Origin: JBDTVS01 sp040007095
GTDB lineage: Bacteria > Acidobacteriota > Vicinamibacteria > Vicinamibacterales > CAVVIG01
Reading direction: 5' to 3'
Length of the DNA: 64,000 nucleotides
Assembly: GCA_040007095.1 (NCBI GenBank)
Contig: JBDTVS010000019.1
Span: 21,865-85,864, forward strand
In this document: positions 51,606 to 60,845 of the stretch, piece after piece
How positions within the stretch are numbered: the stretch's first letter is position 1
Layout of the letters: each line of letters opens with the position of its first letter
Program-made: the position numbers and the translations under genes
Notes under the pieces: model-generated
The model's input: only the letters and a program-made list of their open reading frames with translations
Told to the model about the DNA's origin: nothing
Database searches by the model: none

Positions 51606-52647
51606 GCGCCAACGCGAAGCAGACGATCAGCCAGCCTCCCAGCGTGGCCAGCTCTCGCCCGATCTGAACGAACCCGGACCCTTGCAGCATGTTCGCGCGC
51701 AGCCCGTCGATGAGCGCGGTGAGCGGGAGCGCCTTGATCACCGGCCGCACTGCGGCTGGAAACCGTTGCGCCGAGAAGAACACGCCCGAGAGCACCCACA
51801 TCGGCACCATGACCAGGTTGGCCAGCCCTGAGACCGCCTCGATGGTCCTGACCCGCGAGGCCACGAGCAATCCGATCGCGCTGAACGCCAGCGAGCCGAG
51901 GATTGACACCGTTCCCAGGACGAGCGCCGACCCACGCAGCGGCACTCCAAACGCCACGACGCCGAAGGCGACCGGCACGCCGACCTCGACCCAGAGCATC
52001 AGCATCCGGAACAGCAGGAAAGAGAGCAGATAGTCGTGCCGTCGCATCGGCGTCGCCATGATGCGCTTCATCAGCTTCCTGCGCCTGGAATCGACGATGG
52101 CAAAGCCAAGCGTCCAGATGGAGTTGCCCATGATGCCCACGCCGACGAGACCGGGAATGAGGAAATCGATATAGCGCGAACCCGACTCGCGCATCAGGCG
52201 GTCGGAGGCGCCGACCGGATCGGCCCGTCCCCCAGCGCGTTGGATGGCGGCGTTGGCGAGGAGCCGCGCCGTGCGTCCTTCAGGATTCGTGTCGTCGTAG
52301 CGATAGGCCACTGCGCCGTCGGGACCGTCCTCGACAATCAGGGCGATTTGTCCCGTTCGCAGCGCGACGTCGGCCGCGGCGGCAGGCAACGACTGAACGT
52401 CGAGGGCCGGCTCGCTCTTCAAGGACTCCGCGAGGCGCGGCGTGACGGCAGCGATCTTGAGCACTTCTGCCGGCCGGTTTCTGAAGGCGATGCCGAGGCC
52501 CGCGGCCAGCACGACCGGAAAGAGCAGGGTCCAGAACAACGCCTCCGGTTCTCGGATGAATTCCCGGATGCGGACGAGCGTCAGCTGCACGAGTGCGCGA
52601 TCCGTCCAGGTCCCGCGCACCGGCGTCCCGGGTGTCGTGGTCAGCAT
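51583..52647 (-). CDS. ABC-2 type exporter permease
   Basis: The 354-residue protein has one N-terminal helix (ALFWTLLFPVVLAAGLGIAF), a large extracytoplasmic domain (about 55-170) and five C-terminal helices including LVMVPMWVLSGVFFSAQRFP. This is the YadH/DrrB-like ABC-2 plan with an extra loop. It is encoded 10 bp after the ATPase gene (52658-53602), which completes the exporter. The substrate is unknown; such pairs export lipids or drugs. Confidence 0.85.
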   Translation of the reverse strand: MLTTTPGTPVRGTWTDRALVQLTLVRIREFIREPEALFWTLLFPVVLAAGLGIAFRNRPAEVLKIAAVTPRLAESLKSEPALDVQSLPAAAADVALRTGQIALIVEDGPDGAVAYRYDDTNPEGRTARLLANAAIQRAGGRADPVGASDRLMRESGSRYIDFLIPGLVGVGIMGNSIWTLGFAIVDSRRRKLMKRIMATPMRRHDYLLSFLLFRMLMLWVEVGVPVAFGVVAFGVPLRGSALVLGTVSILGSLAFSAIGLLVASRVRTIEAVSGLANLVMVPMWVLSGVFFSAQRFPAAVRPVIKALPLTALIDGLRANMLQGSGFVQIGRELATLGGWLIVCFALALKLFRWK

Positions 52648-52657
52648 GGAGCGCTGC

Positions 52658-53602
52658 TCATTCCCGATCGTCCCGGAGATGCCGTCCGGTCATGGCGACG
52701 AACACGTCCTCCAGCGTCGCCGAGTGGGTGCGCAACTCGGTGAGCGCGAGGCCCTGGCGGCTGAGCTCTTCGAGCAGCGCCGGAACGGCGCGGTGCAGCT
52801 CCGTCACATGCAGCAGGACAGTTGCGGGTTCCCGATGCAAGCGGCTGACGCTGTCGAGTTGCTCCAATCGCGACACGTCCAACGTGGCCGACGCACTGCC
52901 GGCGGCGAATTCCACCACGTGATCGACGCCGATCGAGGCGATGAGCTCGCGGGGCGTGCCGAGCGCGATGGCGCGGCCGTGATCCATGATCGCGACGCGA
53001 TCGCAGAGCCGTTCCGCTTCGTCCATGTAGTGGGTCGTCAACAGAATCGTTCGCCCGGCCAGTTTGAACTGTTCGATCAAATCCCACAGCTGGCGGCGCG
53101 CCTGCGGATCGAGTCCGGTCGTCGGCTCATCCAGGAACAGCAGGTCCGGATCGCCCACCAGGGCGCAGGCCACCGCCAGGCGCTGCTTCTGCCCGCCCGA
53201 GAGCGCGCCAACGCGTGCGCCCTGCTTTTCTTCCAGTTGTACGAGCGCGATGATGTGCGACACCTCCGGACCTTGATGGAAGAAGCTGCGGAACAGCCGG
53301 ATCGTCTCGACCACGGTGAGCTTTTCGGACAGCTGGGTCTCCTGTAGTTGAATCCCAAGCCGCTGGCGCAGCCTCGGCGCATCGTGGGTCCACCGGAGTC
53401 CGAGCACTTCCACGTCGCCCGAGTCGGGCGAGGTCAACCCCTCGCAGATCTCGACGGTGGTGGTCTTGCCCGCGCCGTTGGGGCCGAGCAGGCCAAAACA
53501 TTCGCCGACGCGGACCTCGAGGTCGAGGCCCGCCACCGCGACGACGTCGTGATAGCGCTTGTGCAGGTGGCGGACCAGCAGGGCAGGGGGCGAAGAAATC
53601 AC
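52658..53602 (-). CDS. ABC exporter ATP-binding protein
   Basis: Walker A GPNGAGKTTT, Q loop LGIQLQETQLSEKL, signature LSGGQKQRLAVA, Walker B DLLFLDEPTTGLD and the switch histidine in TTHYMDEAERL are all present in 314 residues. The C-terminal 90 residues are the extension common in ABC-2 ATPases. GTG 53602 has GAAGGA upstream and starts the conserved domain. It is divergent from the TonB receptor gene. Confidence 0.9.
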   Translation of the reverse strand: MISSPPALLVRHLHKRYHDVVAVAGLDLEVRVGECFGLLGPNGAGKTTTVEICEGLTSPDSGDVEVLGLRWTHDAPRLRQRLGIQLQETQLSEKLTVVETIRLFRSFFHQGPEVSHIIALVQLEEKQGARVGALSGGQKQRLAVACALVGDPDLLFLDEPTTGLDPQARRQLWDLIEQFKLAGRTILLTTHYMDEAERLCDRVAIMDHGRAIALGTPRELIASIGVDHVVEFAAGSASATLDVSRLEQLDSVSRLHREPATVLLHVTELHRAVPALLEELSRQGLALTELRTHSATLEDVFVAMTGRHLRDDRE

Positions 53603-53773
53603 GCGAGTCCTTCGTCGGTTTGACCAATGTCGTCTAGAATGACGGTTCGCACGGCTGCACAGAATGCCCACAGGCGGGACGCAGTGTCAATGCGTTGGGT
53701 GTAGGGCTGCGCACACCGGGCCGACCGATTGGCGCGGGGTGTCCGGCACGCGTGCGGATCCAAGGAGGATTTC

Positions 53774-56656
53774 TTGCGAAGGATGTTGATCGTCGGCGTG
53801 CTGATATTCGCGATGCTGGGGCTGGCCGCGCCCTCCACGTTCGCCCAGAGCGGCAGCGGGATCGCGGGCGTGGTGAAGGACACTTCAGGGGCGGTGCTTC
53901 CGGGCGTGACCGTCGAGGCCTCGAGCCCCGCACTGATCGAGAAGGTCAGGACCGCTGTCACCGATGGCTCGGGCCAGTACAAGATCGTGGGCCTGGTGCC
54001 CGGTGTCTATGCCGTATCGTTCACCCTGACCGGCTTCACCACCGTGCGGCGGGAACGCGTCGAGCTCACGGCGTCTTTCACGGCCACTGTCAACGCCGAC
54101 CTGCGGGTCGGCTCCCTACAGGAGACGATTACGGTCACGGGCGAGACGCCGACGGTGGACGTGCAGAACGTCGTCCAGCAGCGGGTCATGACGCGCGACA
54201 TCATCAGTGCGGTGCCGGCAGGCATGCGGTCGGCGGCCCAGCTCGCGGTACTTATTCCCGGCGTCACCACCAACAACCAGGATGTCGGCGGGACCGCGTT
54301 CTCGGCGTCGGCCATCGCGATTCACGGCAGCCGCCTGCAAGAACAGACGCAGCTCTACGATGGCATGAACTACAACAACGGCCAGGGCCGCGGCGGGAAC
54401 TTCATCGCCATCGTGACCAACGATGCGACAGTCTCCGAGATCAGCCTCGAGACATCGGGCCTGTCGGCGGAAAGCGAGACCAGCGGCGTGCGGACCAATC
54501 TAATTCCGCGTGATGGCGGCAACACCTTCAAGGGGCTGTTCATCGGCTCGTTCGCCAACCACGATTTGCAGAGCAACAATCTGAACGACGACCTGAAGGC
54601 GACGGGCCTCACGTCGGTCACCACGCTGAACCGGACCTACGACGCCGATCCGGCGTGGGGCGGTCCGATCAAGAAGGACCGGCTGTGGTTCTGGGGGTCG
54701 GTTCGCGCTCAGGCGTCGGAGCAGTCCGTCGCGGGAATCTACTACAACCTGACGCCGACAGGTCACGCGTACACGCCGGACACGAACCGGCCGGCCGATA
54801 GCATCGAGCGAAATCAGAACGAGAGTCTGCGCTTGACGTTGCAGGCGACGCCGCGCAACAAGATCACGCTGCAGCATCAGAACGCCAGCCAGCAGCGGCC
54901 GTACTACGGCTACTCGTTGGGCCAGCTCACCAACGCGCCCGAGGCCATCTACGCGTCGAAATCGGCGCCGATGTATCAGTCACAGGGGGGCTGGAGCTCG
55001 CCCGTCACCAGCAAGCTGCTGTTCGAAGCCGGGGTGCTCTACAACAACAAGGACTACCCGACGCTGCCGCAGCCCGACAACGCGCCAAATCAGGTGGCCT
55101 GGCGAGACCTGGGATCCGGCTTCAGCTGGGGGAACTACGGCAATACCTACGGGCACAACGCCAGTCACAATTTCAACACGCGGTTCACGGCATCGTACGT
55201 CACGGGGTCGCACGCCCTGAAAGCCGGCGTGACCTATATGCACCTCTGGGCCTGGACCTCATCCGACGTCGTCAACGACGGCATGACGCTACAGCTGCGC
55301 AACGCATCGCCGACGCAGGTGACGGTGTTTGCCACGCCGCTGAACTTCTACGAGCTCCTCGACGCGAATTGGGGCCTGTTCGTGCAGGACCAGTGGACAC
55401 TCAAGCGCCTGACCGTCAACGCCGGTGTGCGATTCGACGCGCTGCGCGATCTCGTTCCGGCACAGACCATCGGGCCTGGCCCGCAGGTGCCGACGCGCAA
55501 TCTCTCGTTCGACGCCGTCGACAACGTGCCGAACTGGAAAGACGCGACGCCGCGTCTCGGCCTCTCATACGATCTGTTCGGGAGCGGTAAGACGGCCGCC
55601 AAGTTCAGTTTCGGCAAGTACCTCGAAGGACCAAACCCGCCGACCTACACACGTCCGGCCAATCCGGCCGGTGCGATCGTGCAGAGCGCGACGCGGACGT
55701 GGAGCGACCGCAACGGCGATTTCGTGCCGCAGGCCGACGAGCTCGGGGCGCTGAACCCCTCGAACTTCGGTGCGCCCAACATCAGCACGCGCTACGCCGA
55801 CGATGTGCTGGTGAGCCGTGGGTACAATTGGGAGATCGCCGCGCAGGTGGCGCACGAGCTGATGCCTCGAGTGTCGCTCAACGCGGGCTATTTCCGGCGG
55901 TGGTTCGGGAACTTCACCTCGAACGACAATCTGTCGCTGGGACCGGCCGATTTCGACCCTTACTGCGCCACCGCCCCATTGGATGCGCGGCTGCCTGGTG
56001 GCGGCGGATACGCGGTGTGCGGCCTCTACGACCAGAAGCGGATCGTGACGCAGAACACCTTGATTTCCAAAACCTCCAATTTCGGGACCCAGACTGAAAT
56101 TTTCAACGGCGTGGACCTGAGCGTGAACGCTCGACTGCCGCGGGGTGTGGTGGCTTCCGGCGGAGCGAGCGTCGGCCGAGTGGCGACCAATAACTGCTTC
56201 GTCGTCGATTCGCCGCAGGCGCTGTTGAACTGCGACGTGACGCCGCCTTTCCAGCCGAACGTCAAGGCGCTGGCGATCTATCCGCTGCCGTGGTGGGGCT
56301 TGCAGACCAGCGCGACGTTCCAGAGTCTGCCCGGACCCCAGATCACCGCCTCGCGGTCCTATTCGAGCGCCGACGTGTCTTCATCGCTCGGGCACAATCT
56401 GCTGAACGGTACGGCGAACGTGCCGCTGATCAAGCCCGGCACGTTGTACGCGGAGCGCCTCTACCAGGTCGATTTCCGCGCGTCCAAGAGCATCAAAATG
56501 CCGCGAGGACGAGTGCAGGTGAATGTCGACCTTTACAACGCGTTCAATGCGAGCTCGATTCTCGCGCAAAACACAACCTACGGCGCGCTCTGGCTGAGGC
56601 CCACTCAGATCTTACAGGGGCGGCTACTGAAGTTCGGCGGGCAGATCGACTTCTAG
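53774..56656 (+). CDS. TonB-dependent receptor, Oar-like, with carboxypeptidase-like N-terminal domain
   Basis: AAGGAGG (53762-53768) precedes TTG 53774. After a signal peptide (cleavage near TFAQS) comes an Ig-like carboxypeptidase-regulatory domain (GIAGVVKDTSGAVLPGVTVE, GVYAVSFTLTGFTTV). Then follow a plug (about 105-240; TRDIISAVPAGMRSAAQLAV) and a large barrel to residue 960 ending FGGQIDF. This arrangement is characteristic of the many Acidobacteriota receptors that import large organic substrates. A classical TonB box is not obvious. The downstream genes suggest substrates for periplasmic oxidation. Confidence 0.9.
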   Translation: MRRMLIVGVLIFAMLGLAAPSTFAQSGSGIAGVVKDTSGAVLPGVTVEASSPALIEKVRTAVTDGSGQYKIVGLVPGVYAVSFTLTGFTTVRRERVELTASFTATVNADLRVGSLQETITVTGETPTVDVQNVVQQRVMTRDIISAVPAGMRSAAQLAVLIPGVTTNNQDVGGTAFSASAIAIHGSRLQEQTQLYDGMNYNNGQGRGGNFIAIVTNDATVSEISLETSGLSAESETSGVRTNLIPRDGGNTFKGLFIGSFANHDLQSNNLNDDLKATGLTSVTTLNRTYDADPAWGGPIKKDRLWFWGSVRAQASEQSVAGIYYNLTPTGHAYTPDTNRPADSIERNQNESLRLTLQATPRNKITLQHQNASQQRPYYGYSLGQLTNAPEAIYASKSAPMYQSQGGWSSPVTSKLLFEAGVLYNNKDYPTLPQPDNAPNQVAWRDLGSGFSWGNYGNTYGHNASHNFNTRFTASYVTGSHALKAGVTYMHLWAWTSSDVVNDGMTLQLRNASPTQVTVFATPLNFYELLDANWGLFVQDQWTLKRLTVNAGVRFDALRDLVPAQTIGPGPQVPTRNLSFDAVDNVPNWKDATPRLGLSYDLFGSGKTAAKFSFGKYLEGPNPPTYTRPANPAGAIVQSATRTWSDRNGDFVPQADELGALNPSNFGAPNISTRYADDVLVSRGYNWEIAAQVAHELMPRVSLNAGYFRRWFGNFTSNDNLSLGPADFDPYCATAPLDARLPGGGGYAVCGLYDQKRIVTQNTLISKTSNFGTQTEIFNGVDLSVNARLPRGVVASGGASVGRVATNNCFVVDSPQALLNCDVTPPFQPNVKALAIYPLPWWGLQTSATFQSLPGPQITASRSYSSADVSSSLGHNLLNGTANVPLIKPGTLYAERLYQVDFRASKSIKMPRGRVQVNVDLYNAFNASSILAQNTTYGALWLRPTQILQGRLLKFGGQIDF

Positions 56657-56702
56657 ATGTGAAGAGTACGACGTGTCGTCGTTCATGGCCTGAGGAGGCT
56701 AC

Positions 56703-57581
56703 ATGCGAGACGATTTGAGGGCGACCGGCACTCGGGCTGCGGCGATGATCGCGGCGCTCGTCGGGCTGTTTGTCGTCACCCACGGCGCATTGCACAACCC
56801 GAGCGCGCAGGCTCGTCCGGAGCCGCCCAAGAGCGTGCGCATGTACGTGTTCGACTGCGGCGTCCTCAAGATCGCCGATCCGATGCAGCTGTTCGGCCTG
56901 AAGAAGGAGGAGGTCGCGGCGACCGACCTCTCCGACGCGGCGTATCTGATCGTGCATCCGCGCGGCACGTTGCTGTGGGAAGCGGGGCTCGTCCCCGACG
57001 CCAACATCGGCGGCGACAACGCCCGCCCCGGCGCGCCGACCAAACGGCTCAAGGATCTGATGGCCGAGGTCGGCTATCGGCCGGCCGACGTGACCTATCT
57101 CGCGATGTCGCACGGCCACGGCGACCACACGGCCAATGCGAACGACTTCCAGGGATCGACCTGGCTGGTCAACAGGGCCGAGTACGACGCGATGTTCCTG
57201 GAGAAGGCGCCGCGGTTCTACACTCCCGCCACCTACTCGGCGCTGAAGACCAGCATGGCCACGTTCATCGACGGCGAGTACGACGTGTTTGGCGACGGCA
57301 CGGTGATCATCAAGCAAACACCTGGACACACACCCGGGCATCAGGTCGTGTTCGTCAAGTTGAAGAACACCGGCACGATCGCCCTCACCGGCGACCTCTA
57401 TCACTATCCGGAGGAGGTCGGCCGCAAGGAAGTGGCGCCGGCGCAAGGCGACCAGGAGATCACCCTCAAGTCGAGGGCGGCGGTTGACGCGTTTCTCAAG
57501 AAGACCGGCGGGCAGATGTGGATTACCCACGATCTGATTGGATTCTCGAAGTTGAAGAAGTCGCCGGCGTTCTACGACTAG
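56703..57581 (+). CDS. secreted MBL-fold hydrolase, lactonase-like
   Basis: GAGGAGG lies just before ATG 56703. The 292-residue protein has a signal peptide (AAAMIAALVGLFVVTHGAL) and the metal motif SHGHGDHTAN, with TPGHTPGHQVVF, ALTGDLYHYP and a late ITHD. It is a periplasmic relative of AHL lactonases; the natural substrate is unknown. It follows the TonB receptor by 46 bp, so both are likely co-expressed. Its stop begins TAGTGGAGTGTCTCC, resembling the palindromic-element ends. Confidence 0.82.
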   Translation: MRDDLRATGTRAAAMIAALVGLFVVTHGALHNPSAQARPEPPKSVRMYVFDCGVLKIADPMQLFGLKKEEVAATDLSDAAYLIVHPRGTLLWEAGLVPDANIGGDNARPGAPTKRLKDLMAEVGYRPADVTYLAMSHGHGDHTANANDFQGSTWLVNRAEYDAMFLEKAPRFYTPATYSALKTSMATFIDGEYDVFGDGTVIIKQTPGHTPGHQVVFVKLKNTGTIALTGDLYHYPEEVGRKEVAPAQGDQEITLKSRAAVDAFLKKTGGQMWITHDLIGFSKLKKSPAFYD

Positions 57582-57603
57582 TGGAGTGTCTCCTCTGAAC
57601 TGC

Positions 57604-57690
57604 CTCCAAATGCAACCGCGAAGACACGAAAACACGAAAAGGAATCCATGGTTTGGTGTCCGCGTGACTTCGAGCGTTCGTGGTTACGCT
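57604..57690 (+). repeat. CACGAAAA-type inverted repeat (copy B3)
   Basis: The left arm is CTCCAAATGCAAC followed by CGCGAAGACACGAAAACACG; the right arm (CTTCGAGCGTTCGTGGTTAC) is its degenerate complement. It separates the MBL gene from the PQQ dehydrogenase gene. Confidence 0.65.
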
Positions 57691-57739
57691 TTGGGCATGA
57701 CGATTACACTCGACTAGCCGGCGCGGTTGGAGGAAGGCG

Positions 57740-59704
57740 ATGACGAAGAGGCGGGCATCGAGGGCCTTGCGATCGGCGTGTTGGGTGGGGGTGGCAGGCA
57801 TGGCGTTGAGCGTCGTGTCGATTCACGGCGCCGACGCGAAAAAGCCCGGGGAGTGGCCGGTCTACTCCTCAGACAACCATTCGACCAAGTACTCCGCGCT
57901 CGATCAAATCAACAAGGACAACGTGTCGAAGCTTCGTGTCGCGTGGCGACGCCCCCAGGCGGACCAACTGCTGATCGAGGCGAATCCGGGCATTCGCCTG
58001 TCGAACCGCTACACCGCGACACCGATCATGGTGAATGGCCGCCTCTACATCCCGGACGGCTTTGGTCTGGTCGAGGCGCTCGATCCGGAGACGGGCAAGA
58101 CGTTGTGGACGCAGAAGCCGCTCGAGCCGGCGCCGGACGGTTTGCAGGGCGGCGGCGCCCACTGGGGCGTGGCCTACTGGAGCCAGGGCGCGGAGTCGCG
58201 CATTTTCAGCACGCGAGCACAGTACCTGTTCGCGCTCGACGCGAAGAGCGGCGAGCCGATCGCCGACTTCGGTGACGGCGGCAAGGTCGATCTCAATGTC
58301 GGCCTTGGTCCGCTCATGAAGTCCTACCGTTGGAGCGGCGTTCCCCTCATCGCCCGCGACGTCATCGTGATCGGTTCGTCCATGCTCGAGCAGGACTCGG
58401 CGCGGACGAAAGAAGGACCGCCCGGGGACGTGCGCGGTTACGACCTCAAGACCGGGAAGCTTCGCTGGACCTTCCACGTGATCCCGCGGGCCGGCGAGCC
58501 TGGCGTGGAAACCTGGGACAACGAGTCGTATACCTACACCGGCGCCGGCAACGTCTGGTCGATGATGAGCGCCGACGACGAGCTGGGGTACGTCTATCTG
58601 CCGACCTCGAGCGGCACCAACGATATGTACGGCGGGCACCGGTTGGGGAATAACCTCTACACCAGTTCGATCGTGTGTCTGGACGCCAGGACCGGCAAGC
58701 GCGTCTGGCATTTTCAAACCGTGCACCACGATCTCTTCGACTACGACAATCCCGCGGCGCCCATCCTGACCGATATCACCGTGGGCGGACGGCGGATCAA
58801 GGCGGTATCGCAGGTGACCAAACACGGTTTCGTGTTCGTACTCGACCGTGCGACCGGCAAACCCGTGTGGCCGATCGAAGAGCGGTCCGTGCCGAAATCG
58901 AACGTGCCGGGCGAAAAGACGTCGCCGACGCAGCCGTTCCCGACCAAACCGCCGCCGTTCGAGCGGCAGGGTCTTCAGGAGGACGACCTCATCGACTTCA
59001 CCGCCGAGCTGCGCGCGGAAGCGATCGAGATCATCAAGCAGTACCGCACGGGAGCGCTGTTCACGCCGCCGTCGGTGCGAAGCGATACGCCGGGCGGCGT
59101 GAAAGGGACGCTGCAGCTGCCGGGATCGAACGGGGGCACGGCCTGGACCGGCGCGGCCTTCGATCCGGAAACGAGCATGCTGTACATCCCGTCGAAGACG
59201 AATCCGTTCTCGGCGGATCTCGTCAAGGGCAACCCGCAGGAGACGAATCTGGACTATCGCGCCGCCACGCGGCCGCTGGTCCCGGGCCCCCGCGGGCTGC
59301 CGCTCTCGAAGCCGCCGTACGGCCGCGTCACGGCCATCGACTTGAACACGGGCGAGCGGGCGTGGATGGTGGCCAACGGCGACGGCCCCCGCGACAATCC
59401 GGCTATCAAAGCGCTCAATCTGGGCCCGCTCGGCCAGGCGGTGCGGTCGTCGGCGATCGCGACCAAGACGCTGCTGTTCGTAACGGAAGGCGATCAGATC
59501 AATCCGCGGACGCCTCCTGGAGGCGGCGGCAGGAAGTTTCGAGCGCTCGACAAGGCCACCGGCCAGACGCTGTGGCAGATGGAATTCGAAGCGGGCGCCA
59601 ACGGCGCGCCGATGACGTATCTCTTCAACAACAAGCAGTACGTGGTCCTGGCGATCGGCGGACAGCGCTATCCGGCGGAACTGGTCGCCCTGAGTCTGCC
59701 GTGA
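57740..59704 (+). CDS. PQQ-dependent dehydrogenase, glucose/alcohol type
   Basis: GGAGGAAGG precedes ATG 57740. The 654 residues begin with a signal peptide (cleavage near GADAK) and continue as an eight-bladed PQQ propeller. Blade and PQQ-site motifs are EWPVYSSDNHSTKYSALDQI, VEALDPETGKTLWTQ, SGTNDMYGGHRLGNN, HFQTVHHDLFDYDNPAAP and GGTAWTGAAFDPETSMLYIP. There is no haem motif; electrons probably go to the di-haem cytochrome whose GTG overlaps this stop (GTGA, 59701-59704). The substrate, an alcohol or aldose, is not determined. Confidence 0.9.
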   Translation: MTKRRASRALRSACWVGVAGMALSVVSIHGADAKKPGEWPVYSSDNHSTKYSALDQINKDNVSKLRVAWRRPQADQLLIEANPGIRLSNRYTATPIMVNGRLYIPDGFGLVEALDPETGKTLWTQKPLEPAPDGLQGGGAHWGVAYWSQGAESRIFSTRAQYLFALDAKSGEPIADFGDGGKVDLNVGLGPLMKSYRWSGVPLIARDVIVIGSSMLEQDSARTKEGPPGDVRGYDLKTGKLRWTFHVIPRAGEPGVETWDNESYTYTGAGNVWSMMSADDELGYVYLPTSSGTNDMYGGHRLGNNLYTSSIVCLDARTGKRVWHFQTVHHDLFDYDNPAAPILTDITVGGRRIKAVSQVTKHGFVFVLDRATGKPVWPIEERSVPKSNVPGEKTSPTQPFPTKPPPFERQGLQEDDLIDFTAELRAEAIEIIKQYRTGALFTPPSVRSDTPGGVKGTLQLPGSNGGTAWTGAAFDPETSMLYIPSKTNPFSADLVKGNPQETNLDYRAATRPLVPGPRGLPLSKPPYGRVTAIDLNTGERAWMVANGDGPRDNPAIKALNLGPLGQAVRSSAIATKTLLFVTEGDQINPRTPPGGGGRKFRALDKATGQTLWQMEFEAGANGAPMTYLFNNKQYVVLAIGGQRYPAELVALSLP

Positions 59705-60750
59705 AGGGACCACGGTCTGTCGTGAAGGAACCACGTCGGCGCAGGACAGCCGTTCGCGCCGCGGTCCAGGCGCTGGCCCTTTGTTCGATCGTGGGGCTCG
59801 CGGCGCTTCCGGCGTCGGCGATCAACGCGACGAGGTCTGACGACGGCAAGACGCTCGACCTGGAGCAGTTTCCACTTGCACGTAGTGTCCGCCTTCAGGC
59901 GGACCGTCGTGGTCCGGCTCAAGCCGGACACCACAGACAAACGGACACCGCGCTGGAGATCGCAGCGGGCGCGGCGGCAGAGCCGAAGAATTCCCTACGA
60001 TCTCTGCGCGGTCTGCGCCGGGGCGTCATGTTGCAGCAGAACGGCGCCCCGCAGGTCGCCGCCATCCAGACCGGCGGCAATCTGTTCCGCGAGCGTTGCG
60101 CCGATTGCCACGGCGCCGAAGCGAAAGGCGACCGCGGTCCGGATCTGACCCGGCTGTGGACATCGGAGGCTGCCGACGGGCGGGCATTCCAAATCATCCG
60201 ATCCGGCGTGCCGGGAAGCATTATGCCGCCCAGCCAGGCGCCAGACGAAGAGATCCGGGCGGTGGTGGCGTATCTTCGCAGCATCAGCACCACGACCGCC
60301 GGTCCCGGCGCGCGAGGCAATACTGCGAACGGCGCCGCGAACGGCGAGCGGACGTTCTGGACGTCGTGCGGCGGCTGCCATCATGTCAACGATCGCGGCG
60401 GACGTCTCGGCCCCGACCTGTCGAGGATTGCTTCGAGTCAGTCGCGCGAGGCGCTCGCCAAATCGATTCGCGAAGCGAGCGCGTCGATCGCCAGCGGTTA
60501 CGAAGCGGTGACGCTCGTTACCCGTGATGGCCAGCGGATTCGAGGCGTGCGCAAGGGTGAAGATCCCTTCTCGATCCAGATCATGGATACTCGCGAACGG
60601 CTGCAGGGATATGTGAAAGCGGATCTTCGTGACGTCTCGCGCGACACACAGTCGTTGATGCCCAGCTTCGGCGTCGATCGGTTGGCCGACCGGGATCTCG
60701 ACGACCTGCTCGACTTCATGGCCACGCTGCGCGCCAACACCGCCCGTTGA
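59701..60750 (+). CDS. di-haem c-type cytochrome, PQQ dehydrogenase partner
   Basis: GTG 59701 overlaps the preceding stop. A signal peptide (about 18-40) is followed by an unusual stretch (about 58-110) encoded by a GTCCGGCT-type double hairpin (P2) and a CTGCG-rich tract. Two cytochrome c domains follow, with CADCH at 133-137 and CGGCH at 223-227; axial methionines are likely in GSIMPPSQ and SLMPSFG. It should carry electrons from the adjacent quinoprotein. An ATG at codon 110 would skip the repeat but also lose the leader. Confidence 0.85.
   Translation: MKGPRSVVKEPRRRRTAVRAAVQALALCSIVGLAALPASAINATRSDDGKTLDLEQFPLARSVRLQADRRGPAQAGHHRQTDTALEIAAGAAAEPKNSLRSLRGLRRGVMLQQNGAPQVAAIQTGGNLFRERCADCHGAEAKGDRGPDLTRLWTSEAADGRAFQIIRSGVPGSIMPPSQAPDEEIRAVVAYLRSISTTTAGPGARGNTANGAANGERTFWTSCGGCHHVNDRGGRLGPDLSRIASSQSREALAKSIREASASIASGYEAVTLVTRDGQRIRGVRKGEDPFSIQIMDTRERLQGYVKADLRDVSRDTQSLMPSFGVDRLADRDLDDLLDFMATLRANTAR
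59885..59933. repeat. GTCCGCC/GTCCGGCT double hairpin inside a gene (copy P2)
   Basis: Two adjacent hairpins, GTCCGCC-TTCA-GGCGGAC (59887-59904) and GTCCGGCT-CA-AGCCGGAC (59912-59929), lie in frame and encode SVRLQADRRGPAQAGHH. The second stem equals P1 at 47891. Confidence 0.7.
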
Positions 60751-60790
60751 GGACCACCGAGCCCGAACACGGCGTACAGATACTTGTCAT

Positions 60791-60822
60791 GAACCACAAA
60801 GGTCACAAAGATCACAAAGGCG
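60791..60822 (+). repeat. CACAAAG short-period repeat (copy C3)
   Basis: GAACCACAAAGGTCACAAAG then ATCACAAAGG: three units at exact 9-bp period just after the cytochrome gene. Confidence 0.7.
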
Positions 60823-60845
60823 GAGAGTGTCACCGGGTACTGTCT

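Noticed and set aside
57869..59734. 621-codon antisense frame opposite the PQQ dehydrogenase
   Set aside because: Shadow frame; the plus strand carries a complete quinoprotein with all motifs.
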